From: Stercoripulliclostridium_A sp045577735
GTDB lineage: Bacteria > Bacillota > Clostridia > Christensenellales > DTU072
Direction: 5' to 3'
NCBI GenBank assembly: GCA_045577735.1
Contig: JAZNIY010000019.1
Location: 124,001 to 188,000, forward strand
DNA length: 64,000 nucleotides
The notes beneath the pieces were generated by a model. That model had not been told where the DNA came from. It ran no database searches and worked only from the letters and a program-made list of their open reading frames with translations. Positions 33,934-41,645 of this stretch are shown here, one piece after another. Both the position numbers and the translations under genes were made by a program. Each line of letters starts with the position of its first letter. The stretch's first letter is position 1.

Positions 33934-35553
33934 TTATTTTCTGTTTTCAAATTTTGAACCAAAAACGTCGGCAAGTTTAAGCATTTGTTCTTCGCTTACC
34001 TTTTTACCAACGCTCTTAGCGTTTACTGCTCTAAACTGATATTCGATGTCTTCCATAACTTCTTTTAGCGCACTTTCACACAAGTTTAAATTGTCGGTGC
34101 CGTCAAAAAGGGAGAGCGTTGCATTGTCATCAATATAGAAGGTGAGGGTTTTATTATCAAGGGAGAAGTTGTTTTGCTTGCTCAATGCTCTATAAAGCAT
34201 GATTTGATCTTTTTCACGAAGAGCGGTAATAAGCAAACCAACAACCATATTAGCTCTTTCATCAACTTTTTTTTGCCTTGGTGCTTCTTCAAATACCGTA
34301 GTTGCTTTGTCTTTAGATGCAAACTTAGATAGTGTATCTTCAATCTTGCTCTTTGAAACAACCGGTTGGGATACGGGAGCACTAATAATAGCGGTACCGG
34401 TGAGTGCGCCACGGCGAATTATTTTCTCTAGCTCATTCACACGTGCGATAAGGGCATCGTTAGAAAGCTCGGTTTTTAATTCACTCGCTTTAACAAGAAG
34501 GGCTTCAAAGACTATTCGTGGCTGGGTGGTATAGCGAAGGTTTTGTTCGCTTGTAGCAAGAATGTCCATAACGCGAGCAATTTGATAATTCTCGTGCTCA
34601 TCACCCAATACCTTAACTAGAGTATGCTCGTTTTGATTAAAGCCACATTTCCAAGTAGGAATGTTTTTAACTGTAATAAGATTGCGGAAGAATTCAGCAA
34701 GTTCTTTGTTTAACGTATTTAGCCCTTTGCCTTTAGCGTAAACTTCTTCCGTTTTAGCAATGACAGAAGCGGTATCACCCTCTAAAATAGCTTTTGCGAG
34801 TGTGTAAAGTGTATCGAAGTCGCTTGCTCCTAGGACCTCCAAAACGTCATCGTATTTTAAGCCGTCGGGACTATAACTGATGCACATGTCAGCTAGAGAA
34901 AGGGTGTCACGAACACTGCCTTGTCCATGTATTGCAAGTTGTTCTAATGCCTGTATTTCGTAAGGATACTTTTCTTCATCGAAAATGGACTTTAGAAGCT
35001 CAACAAGTTTCTCTTGGGATACCAATCTAAAGTCAAATCGCATACAACGAGAAAGTATAGTTTGTGGAAGCTTGTGGACTTCGGTCGTAGCAAGAATGAA
35101 TATTACGTGTGACGGAGGTTCCTCTAACGTTTTGAGGAGAGCATTAAAAGCACCAATAGAAAGCATGTGCACTTCGTCAATTATGAATACTCTATATTTT
35201 CCTATTGAGGGTTGGAAATGTACGCTTTCTTTTAGGTCACGAATTTCATCAACGCCGTTATTTGATGCTGCGTCCATTTCTATAATATCAACGTTATTAT
35301 TGCTAAGAAGTCCTTGGCAAACAGCACATTTGCCACAGGGTGAACCATTAATGGGAGAAAGACAATTTACGGCACGTGCAAAGATTTTGGCACTGGAAGT
35401 TTTACCGGTTCCACGAGTTCCGGTAAATAAATATGCGTGTCCTAACGTATCGGTTTTTATTTGGTTAATAAGGGTAGTAACAATGTGGTTTTGTCCAATT
35501 ACCTTATCCCAACTTGACGGACGATATTTGCGGTAAAGAGAGGTATGTGCCAT
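33934..35553 (-). CDS. dnaX: DNA polymerase III subunit tau/gamma
   Basis: This is the clamp-loader ATPase that opens the sliding clamp and couples polymerases to the helicase. Walker A is FTGTRGTGKTSSAK, four Cys form the zinc module (CLSPINGSPCGKCAVC), the DEVH-type Walker B is IDEVHML, and sensor 1 is ILATTEVHK. Domains I-III run to about residue 370; the tail to 539 is the tau-specific part. An A8 run at about residue 427 could yield a gamma form by slippage (see the separate entry). The start shares one base with the galT stop. It is followed by ybaB and recR. Confidence 0.96.
   Translation of the reverse strand: MAHTSLYRKYRPSSWDKVIGQNHIVTTLINQIKTDTLGHAYLFTGTRGTGKTSSAKIFARAVNCLSPINGSPCGKCAVCQGLLSNNNVDIIEMDAASNNGVDEIRDLKESVHFQPSIGKYRVFIIDEVHMLSIGAFNALLKTLEEPPSHVIFILATTEVHKLPQTILSRCMRFDFRLVSQEKLVELLKSIFDEEKYPYEIQALEQLAIHGQGSVRDTLSLADMCISYSPDGLKYDDVLEVLGASDFDTLYTLAKAILEGDTASVIAKTEEVYAKGKGLNTLNKELAEFFRNLITVKNIPTWKCGFNQNEHTLVKVLGDEHENYQIARVMDILATSEQNLRYTTQPRIVFEALLVKASELKTELSNDALIARVNELEKIIRRGALTGTAIISAPVSQPVVSKSKIEDTLSKFASKDKATTVFEEAPRQKKVDERANMVVGLLITALREKDQIMLYRALSKQNNFSLDNKTLTFYIDDNATLSLFDGTDNLNLCESALKEVMEDIEYQFRAVNAKSVGKKVSEEQMLKLADVFGSKFENRK
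34267..34274 (-). other. A8 slippage-prone run inside dnaX, possible gamma-form site
   Basis: On the coding strand the run reads CAA AAA AAA GTT. A -1 shift gives one Ser codon and then TGA, ending the protein at about residue 430, close to the 431 residues of the E. coli gamma form made by -1 frameshifting. AAGAGC and GCTCTT downstream could form a weak stem. In an AT-rich gene an A8 run can arise by chance. Confidence 0.35.
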
Positions 35554-37082
35554 TATGCGTTAATCTCCAAACTATTTAGGAATTTTTCGAATGCTTGTTG
35601 ACCAATTTCAGTGTTTTTGAAAACTGCCGTGCATTCCAAAATCTTTACACAGGTATTGTTCACGTAATTAATTACAGCGGCTTCAGCATCATCGTTAGAT
35701 AGCGTAGTACCGCAGTCGTTTGCGAGTTGTACAATCATACCAAGGTGCTTTGAAAGTGGATTATTTGCATCACTTAATTCAGCAAAATTAAGAGGAGCTT
35801 TGCCGGTTATGATATCAACGATTTGTTTGATTTCATTTGCTAGTCTTCCCGGTAGTATAAACGTACCCATAGCTTCAATAAGACCTATACCTTCTTTCTT
35901 GATGTTATGCATATCTTCCGTGGGGTGATAAATACCATAAGGGTGGGCTTCATCGGTACGATTGTTGCGCAAAATCAAGTATAGGCAATATTCATCGTCT
36001 TCAATGGTAGCAATAGGGGTGATGGTGTTGTGTGGTGCGTCTGTTTTAGCAAGAATACCAACGTTTTCATCGGTATAATCTCTCCAAGCACCAAGTATAT
36101 TTTGTGCTACAGCCTCAATATCTTTTCTATTGGTTCCACTTAGTTTTATTACGCTGTTGTACCAGTCAAGTATTCCTATATTTACGCTAGGGTATTCATT
36201 GGATGCAAAAGCCTTTCTAATGGGACGAGTGAACATGGGTAGAACTTTTTTGCCACCTTGATAATGCTCGTGTGCAAGAATAGAGCCTCCTACGATGGGT
36301 AGATCGGCATTAGACCCCAAGAAATAATGAGGGAATAACTCTACAAAATCAAGTAGCCTTGTAAAAGTCTTGGGAGTGATTGACATAGGTTGGTGCGTTT
36401 CACTAATAGCTATGCAATGGTTATCAAAGTAAACGTAGGGGGAGTATTGCATAAACCAAGGTTCGTCATTAAGGAACATTGGAATAATGCGAATGGTTTC
36501 ACGAGCAGGGTGACGATACGAACCTTCGAACCCCAAGTTTTCAAGGCAAAGCATACACTTTGGATAATTCGTTTGTGGCATGCTTCTTTCTAACGCAACT
36601 TGCTCATTGGATTTTTCAGGTTTAGAGAGATTTATAGTTATGGTTAAATTTCCATTAGGGCATTCAGCCGTCCATTTAATGTTTTTCTTAATATCAGGCA
36701 TGCGAATGTAATTGCTTTTTACGGAAAGATCATTAAGATAATCGGTAGCAGCTTCTATGCCTTTATTACGAACGAGGGCATCGAAGGTGGACATAACTAC
36801 GCTGGGACTAGGTGTTACAAGACCAATGATTTTTGTTTCATAAAGAAGTCTGGCTTTAGGATCAGCAAGGCCATTTTCGACTGCGTAATCAACAATAGGA
36901 TCTATGATTTCAGTTTGAAAATCTGGAAGAACGTCATCTGCAACCATAGGCTCGCTTAATTTTAGCTCAGCTAGAAGTCGATTGTGAGCATATACGGCAT
37001 CATAATAGTTTAATCCAAGTTGATCTTGGGCATATGAAACAAGATTAGCAACGTGTTTAGCAATGTGGGCTTTGTTTGACAT
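35553..37082 (-). CDS. galT: UDP-glucose--hexose-1-phosphate uridylyltransferase, class II GalT
   Basis: This is a Leloir pathway enzyme exchanging UMP between UDP-glucose and galactose-1-phosphate. The 509-residue length and motifs such as CMLCLENLGFEGSYRHPAR, PYVYFDNHCIAIS and GGSILAHEHYQGG are those of the class II family of Firmicutes, which differs from the E. coli enzyme. It heads a minus-strand operon that runs into dnaX, ybaB and recR (the stop shares a base with the dnaX start) and is divergent from galK. The ATG at 37082 has AAAGGA upstream. The pairing with galK across a palindromic intergenic site suggests shared control. Confidence 0.94.
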   Translation of the reverse strand: MSNKAHIAKHVANLVSYAQDQLGLNYYDAVYAHNRLLAELKLSEPMVADDVLPDFQTEIIDPIVDYAVENGLADPKARLLYETKIIGLVTPSPSVVMSTFDALVRNKGIEAATDYLNDLSVKSNYIRMPDIKKNIKWTAECPNGNLTITINLSKPEKSNEQVALERSMPQTNYPKCMLCLENLGFEGSYRHPARETIRIIPMFLNDEPWFMQYSPYVYFDNHCIAISETHQPMSITPKTFTRLLDFVELFPHYFLGSNADLPIVGGSILAHEHYQGGKKVLPMFTRPIRKAFASNEYPSVNIGILDWYNSVIKLSGTNRKDIEAVAQNILGAWRDYTDENVGILAKTDAPHNTITPIATIEDDEYCLYLILRNNRTDEAHPYGIYHPTEDMHNIKKEGIGLIEAMGTFILPGRLANEIKQIVDIITGKAPLNFAELSDANNPLSKHLGMIVQLANDCGTTLSNDDAEAAVINYVNNTCVKILECTAVFKNTEIGQQAFEKFLNSLEINA

Positions 37083-37105
37083 AATTAAATCCTTTGAAAT
37101 TATCG

Positions 37106-37134
37106 TTTACTTATTAAAATATATGTGTTATAAT
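37106..37134 (+). promoter_or_regulatory. Promoter of galK
   Basis: TTTACT at 37106-37111 and TATAAT at 37129-37134 with 17-bp spacing; the leader is about 30 nt with CGGAG before the TTG start. Confidence 0.65.
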
Positions 37135-37140
37135 AACACT
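37126..37140. promoter_or_regulatory. 15-bp palindrome over the galK -10 box (candidate operator)
   Basis: GTGTTATAATAACAC is a near-perfect palindrome (GTGTTAT and ATAACAC around a central A). It covers the galK -10 box in the 87-bp galT-galK divergent region. A repressor site is a reasonable inference; no regulator gene is adjacent. Confidence 0.5.
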
Positions 37141-37169
37141 ATTCTATATTATACACGGAGAACACGATT

Positions 37170-38444
37170 TTGGCAATATTATATGATAAAAAAAGTTTAC
37201 TAGATAACAATAAATTTGTTAAAACCGCCAATGCTTTGTATGGTGGTAACGTGGAAAAAGCGGCAGAACGTTATGCTACTCTTGTACAAGAGCATAGAGA
37301 GAACGTGGATGGAGAAATCATCTTCTATTCTGCTTCAGGAAGGATAGAAGTAACTGGTAATCACACAGACCACAATAATGGTAAAGTGCTTTGTGCAGCA
37401 GTATCGGTAGACCTTTTGGCGTGCGTAACTCCTTTAAAAGAAGAAAAGATAGTAGTAAAGAGTTTGGGATACCCTGTTGTTGAGGTTGATATCCGAGATC
37501 TTGATATTCATGAAGAAGAAAAGGGTGGTTCTTTTGCCCTTGTTCGTGGCGTTTGCAAGGCATTTAAAGATCGTGGATATAATATTGGCGGTTTTTATGC
37601 TACTACTGTTTCTGACGTTTTCAAAGGTGCAGGCATGAGTAGTTCAGCAAGCTTTGAAGTGCTTGTTTCCGTAATCCTAGATAACCTTTACAATGGTGAT
37701 AGTATAAGCGCGGTTGAAAAGGCAATCATTTCTCAATATGCAGAAAACGTTTATTTTGGTAAACCTAGTGGCTTAATGGACCAATCGGCTATTGCCTTAG
37801 GTGGCGTTTCCTATATTGATTTTAAAGATCCCTCCAATCCACAGGTGGAAAAATTGGAATGGGACTTTGATGATTCTACCGTATTTGTCGTTAATTGTGG
37901 TGGCGATCATTGCAAGCTTACCCCCCAATATGCTGCAATTCGTGAAGAAATGGAAGCAATTGCTAAAGAATTTGGTGAAGAAAAGCTTCGCTTTGTAAAC
38001 GAAAACGAGTTCTTTATGTCTATTCCTGAGTTGAAGAATAAATTTAGTGGTAGAGCAATACTTCGTGCAATGCACTACTTTGATGAAAATGCTCGTGTAG
38101 AAGCTCTTCGTGAAGCAATTAGAAATGGGGATGAAGACTTGGCTTATAGTATTATTACGGAGTCAGGAATTTCTTCTTACCAAAAACTTCAAAACTGTTA
38201 TGCGGAGGGAGACCCCAGCGAACCCATACCCCTAGCTCTTGCAATATGCCAAGAAATAGAAGGCGTTTTGGCTTACAGAGTGCACGGTGGTGGCTTTGCT
38301 GGTACGATATTAGCCTTTGTAGAAAATGAGTGTGCAGATAATTTCCATACCTCTATGGCATATATTTTCGGTGATGAAAACGTATATCGTCTAAAAATTA
38401 GAAACGAGGGTGGCACTAGATTAGATTTAGGAGAAAACGACTAA
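37170..38444 (+). CDS. galK: Galactokinase
   Basis: This GHMP-family kinase phosphorylates galactose at C1, feeding galT. The signature GRIEVTGNHTDHNNGK near residue 55 is the galactokinase motif, the ATP loop is GAGMSSSASFE, and motif 3 is VHGGGFAGTI. The 424-residue length is normal. The start codon is TTG at 37170, preceded by GGAG at 37157-37160. The stop shares a base with the lgt ATG. No galE or galM is in the window. Confidence 0.95.
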   Translation: MAILYDKKSLLDNNKFVKTANALYGGNVEKAAERYATLVQEHRENVDGEIIFYSASGRIEVTGNHTDHNNGKVLCAAVSVDLLACVTPLKEEKIVVKSLGYPVVEVDIRDLDIHEEEKGGSFALVRGVCKAFKDRGYNIGGFYATTVSDVFKGAGMSSSASFEVLVSVILDNLYNGDSISAVEKAIISQYAENVYFGKPSGLMDQSAIALGGVSYIDFKDPSNPQVEKLEWDFDDSTVFVVNCGGDHCKLTPQYAAIREEMEAIAKEFGEEKLRFVNENEFFMSIPELKNKFSGRAILRAMHYFDENARVEALREAIRNGDEDLAYSIITESGISSYQKLQNCYAEGDPSEPIPLALAICQEIEGVLAYRVHGGGFAGTILAFVENECADNFHTSMAYIFGDENVYRLKIRNEGGTRLDLGEND

Positions 38445-39352
38445 TGTTACTAGCACAAAATATACATTGGACGGGACAAGTAAATCCCGTTGCGTTCACC
38501 ATTTTTGGTAGAGATATTGCTTGGTATGGTATTATTATTACTTTAGCGATGCTCACCGGCCTTATCGTTGGTACTATACGTTGTAAAAAAATTGGCGTAT
38601 CATTCGATGATTTGGTAGAATTATTCATTTGTGTAATACCGCTAGCAATCCTTGGTGCAAGGATTGGTTACGTTATGGTACGACCTGAATATTTTCCTAG
38701 TGAATTCACGTGGGATGATTTTGTGAGAATCTTTGCCGTTTGGGATGGTGGATTAACCATAATGACTGGTGTTCCATTTGGCGTACTAGGTGGTTGGCTA
38801 TGGTGCAAGTGGAGAAAGGTTAACTTTTTTGACATTGCTGACGTAATTATGCCCGTTATCCTTCTTTCGCAAGGTTTAGGAAGATGGGGTAATTTTATGA
38901 ACCAAGAAATATATGGCGCACCAATAACCAATCCTAGCTTACAATGGTTCCCAATGGCAGTTTATATCGCTAGAATGGGTGGATGGTATCAAGCAACGTT
39001 CTTCTACGAAATGGTACTGGACATTGCTTTCTTTGTAGCAATTATTATCATACTTCGCCATTTGAGACTCAAAGGTGCAGGTGTTTGTTTATATATCTTT
39101 TCATACACTTTGATTAGATTTGTATTAGAATTCTTCCGTGACGATGGCACGCTTTACGAAGTAGTAAACTACAATCAAATCATTTGTGGTGTATTAGCCT
39201 TATTGAGCATCGGTCTTTTTATATTCCTTCTTGTCAAACAAATTAAGAAAGGCGAAAAAGTATGGTATGGTAAGGGTGGTATTCCTAAAGAATTGTTACC
39301 TCATATTGTAGTATCAACTAAATCTAAAAAGGAAAACAATGAAGTCCAATAG
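38444..39352 (+). CDS. lgt: Prolipoprotein diacylglyceryl transferase
   Basis: This membrane enzyme attaches diacylglycerol to the lipobox Cys of prolipoproteins, such as the giant lipoprotein and NMT1 binding protein in this window. It has about seven membrane helices, and the signature GLGRWGNFMNQEIYG near residue 145 is diagnostic, with the conserved Arg, Asn and Gln. The 302-residue length is normal. It starts on the last base of galK and is followed 11 nt later by pncB, forming a galK-lgt-pncB operon. Confidence 0.96.
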   Translation: MLLAQNIHWTGQVNPVAFTIFGRDIAWYGIIITLAMLTGLIVGTIRCKKIGVSFDDLVELFICVIPLAILGARIGYVMVRPEYFPSEFTWDDFVRIFAVWDGGLTIMTGVPFGVLGGWLWCKWRKVNFFDIADVIMPVILLSQGLGRWGNFMNQEIYGAPITNPSLQWFPMAVYIARMGGWYQATFFYEMVLDIAFFVAIIIILRHLRLKGAGVCLYIFSYTLIRFVLEFFRDDGTLYEVVNYNQIICGVLALLSIGLFIFLLVKQIKKGEKVWYGKGGIPKELLPHIVVSTKSKKENNEVQ

Positions 39353-39363
39353 GTGTGTGTGTT

Positions 39364-40788
39364 ATGAGAAATCTAACCTTACTAACAGATTTGTATCAAC
39401 TAACTATGATGAACGGCTATGCCGAAACTGATATGGCTGATAGAGAAGCGGTGTTCGATTTGTTTTATCGTCCCGCACCTGGCCTAGACTTTGCTATTGC
39501 TGCTGGACTCGAACAAGCAATAGATTATATAAATAACCTTCATTTTGACGAAAGTGACGTTGCATATTTGCGTTCCCTCAATTTATTCGGCGAAAAGTTT
39601 TTTGATCGCATAAAAAAATTCCGTTTTACCGGAGATATGTATGCACTTCGTGAAGGTGAAATGGTATTTCCTTACGAGCCTATCGTTACTATTAAAGCTC
39701 CGTTGTTTGAGGCTCAATTAATAGAAACAGCACTTCTAAACATACTTAATCACCAAACGCTAATTGCAACCAAAGCTATGAAAATGGCTAATGAAACAAC
39801 GGGTGCTATTTCAGAATTCGGTTTAAGGCGCGCTCAAGGTCCTGATGCCGGTTTGTATGGTGCACGTGCGGCAATGATAGGTGGATGTTCATCAACCTCT
39901 AACGTTCTTGCTGGCAAGATGTTTGATGTAAAGATTAGTGGAACTCATGCTCATAGCTGGGTAATGAGTTTTAGTGAAGAGATAGAAGCGTTTAGAGCAT
40001 ACGCAAAGCTTAATCCAGACACTTGTTTATTGTTGGTAGATACTTATGACACGTTGAAGAGTGGCGTTCCCAATGCTATTAAAGTCTTTGATGAACTAAA
40101 GGCACAAGGACACAAGCCTCTTGGCATAAGACTTGATAGTGGAGACTTAGCATATTTAAGTAAACGCGCAAGAGAAATGCTTGATGCAGCTGGTCATACG
40201 GAAGCCAAAATATTTGCTTCTGGTGATATTGATGAACACATAATAGCTGCTCTTAATGCACAAGGCGCAAAGATAGACGTTTGGGGAATTGGTACAAAAC
40301 TTATAACGTCTGCTCCTCGTCCCGCGCTCGGTGGCGTATATAAACTTGCTGAAATACAGAACGCTGAAGGAGTTTGGGAGCCTAGAATGAAGTTTAGCGA
40401 TACGCCGGAAAAGATAACTAATCCCGGGTTTAAAACCATATTTAGAATATATGATGAAAAAGGCATGGCGGCGGCGGATTTGATTTCATTACGTGGTGAA
40501 ATTATAGATACTTCAAAACCCTTGACTATATTCCATCCCATAGAAACATGGAAGAAAACCACCTTTGAAAAATATAATATAAGAGAACTATCTATTTGCA
40601 TATTTAATAGGGGTGAACAAGTTTACAAGATCCCTACTTTAAAGGATACTATTGAATTTGCAAAGAAATCAAAAGGAGAGTTTTACGAAGAATATAAGCG
40701 TTTGATAAACCCCCACTCATATAAGATTGACCTTTCGGACAAACTTTATGACTTGCGCAAAGAGTTGATGATTAAAAATCAAAAATAG
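39364..40788 (+). CDS. pncB: Nicotinate phosphoribosyltransferase
   Basis: This enzyme converts nicotinate and PRPP to nicotinate mononucleotide for NAD salvage, in the cytoplasm. The N-terminal LLTDLYQLTMMNGY is typical. SGTHAHSWVMSF near residue 193 carries the active-site His, and RLDSGDLAYLSK is the phosphate-binding segment. The 474-residue length fits the Gram-positive PncB2 type. I chose the ATG at 39364 over the GTG at 39355 because the family begins with the LTLLTDLYQ block. It is the last gene of the operon and is followed by a terminator. Confidence 0.94.
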   Translation: MRNLTLLTDLYQLTMMNGYAETDMADREAVFDLFYRPAPGLDFAIAAGLEQAIDYINNLHFDESDVAYLRSLNLFGEKFFDRIKKFRFTGDMYALREGEMVFPYEPIVTIKAPLFEAQLIETALLNILNHQTLIATKAMKMANETTGAISEFGLRRAQGPDAGLYGARAAMIGGCSSTSNVLAGKMFDVKISGTHAHSWVMSFSEEIEAFRAYAKLNPDTCLLLVDTYDTLKSGVPNAIKVFDELKAQGHKPLGIRLDSGDLAYLSKRAREMLDAAGHTEAKIFASGDIDEHIIAALNAQGAKIDVWGIGTKLITSAPRPALGGVYKLAEIQNAEGVWEPRMKFSDTPEKITNPGFKTIFRIYDEKGMAAADLISLRGEIIDTSKPLTIFHPIETWKKTTFEKYNIRELSICIFNRGEQVYKIPTLKDTIEFAKKSKGEFYEEYKRLINPHSYKIDLSDKLYDLRKELMIKNQK

Positions 40789-40790
40789 AG

Positions 40791-40816
40791 AAAAGGCACA
40801 ATAAAGTGCCTTTTTT
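40791..40816 (+). terminator. Terminator of galK-lgt-pncB
   Basis: AAAAGGCAC (40791-40799) and GTGCCTTTT (40806-40814) form a stem around AATAAA with a T tail. Confidence 0.88.
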
Positions 40817-40866
40817 ATTTGACAAAAAACGAGTGAATTTGTCAATAAATTAGGTTCTCAAAAGGC

Positions 40867-40872
40867 TATAAT
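40867..40872 (+). promoter_or_regulatory. -10 box six bases before the coiled-coil gene (leaderless)
   Basis: TATAAT at 40867-40872 lies six bases before the ATG at 40879. The -35 is unclear: TTGTCA at 40839 is too far, with a 22-bp gap. No ribosome site is present. Confidence 0.45.
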
Positions 40873-40878
40873 CTATGT

Positions 40879-41385
40879 ATGAACTGGTTTAAGAAAAGAA
40901 ATATAAAGCAAATAAAGGAAAACGTTCTTACTCCGACACAGTCAGAAAGGATAGATGTTTTAAAGGCTGAAATTCATCGTTTAGAAAGCAGGCTTGCCGA
41001 ATACATTGCGCGTGAAAGAGAAATAGAAGAAGTATTAATATTTGCTAAAGAACGAGCAGAAGAATATGAAAAAGAGTCAAGAATCAGGTTTATTCTTGAA
41101 AGAGAAAGATTATCGTCATACAGAGAAAAGTGGCAAAGACGACTTGATAACTTGAATAATGCCGATAGATTAGGAGAAGAAATTTTAGAGTGTAACGAGT
41201 TTTTTAAAAAGCTTTCAATTGAGTTAAAAGAGATAGTAGAAGGCAAAAAATCAAACCATGACGAGCCCAGGGAAACTTACGTTAGGGAAACGAAAAGACT
41301 TAATGAATTGGGAGTTTCATCTCAAACTGAAACAATGTTGTCAGAAGAAGATTTAAACAAATTGCTTTTACAATATAATGCGTAA
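40879..41385 (+). CDS. Coiled-coil protein of unknown function
   Basis: 168 residues, highly charged, with an extended helix from about residue 20 to 125 showing heptad-like spacing (IDVLKAEIHRLESRLAEYI, then REREIEEVLIFAKERAEEYE). The segment VLIFAKERAEEYEKES recalls the helical tail of DivIVA-type proteins, but the N-terminal DivIVA domain is absent, so I make no assignment. There is no signal peptide or membrane helix. The gene is monocistronic, between two terminators, with a -10 box directly before its ATG. Confidence 0.75.
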   Translation: MNWFKKRNIKQIKENVLTPTQSERIDVLKAEIHRLESRLAEYIAREREIEEVLIFAKERAEEYEKESRIRFILERERLSSYREKWQRRLDNLNNADRLGEEILECNEFFKKLSIELKEIVEGKKSNHDEPRETYVRETKRLNELGVSSQTETMLSEEDLNKLLLQYNA

Positions 41386-41411
41386 TTAGTGTTCTTAATA
41401 GCGTATTAAGG

Positions 41412-41436
41412 AACCCTATTTCTAGGGTTTTATTGT
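41412..41436 (+). terminator. Terminator of the coiled-coil gene
   Basis: AACCCT (41412-41417) and AGGGTT (41424-41429) form a short stem, followed by a T-rich tract. Confidence 0.65.
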
Positions 41437-41559
41437 TTTACCGGTTTAGATGATGAAAGTAAACGGCATATATTTTTATGAAAAAAATAAGTGTTAAAAA
41501 TGTAATATATTTAAATGTGCCATTGTTTTGTGGTAACTTTATATATTAAATTTTATATT

Positions 41560-41608
41560 GCGCGCGCACAAATTTAGACTTGACTAATTTAATAACTTAT
41601 AGTAAAGT
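41560..41608 (+). promoter_or_regulatory. CG tract and promoter upstream of pepF
   Basis: In the 260-bp gap before pepF, an alternating GCGCGCGC tract at about 41560-41567 precedes TTGACT (41580-41585). The best -10 at 17-bp spacing is TAAAGT (41603-41608); TATACT at 41608 is closer to consensus but spaced 22 bp. The rest of the gap holds only AT-rich sequence. Confidence 0.5.
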
Positions 41609-41645
41609 ATACTATGTATAAAATTATTGATAGTGAGGTTAATTA

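Noticed and set aside
34182..34412. 76-residue frame overlapping dnaX in another frame
   Set aside because: It contains the A8 run and could in theory be reached by deletion of one A, but it has no start signals and no family match.
41386..41645. A small gene in the gap before pepF
   Set aside because: No frame with a ribosome site longer than about 30 codons; it holds a terminator, a CG tract and a promoter only.
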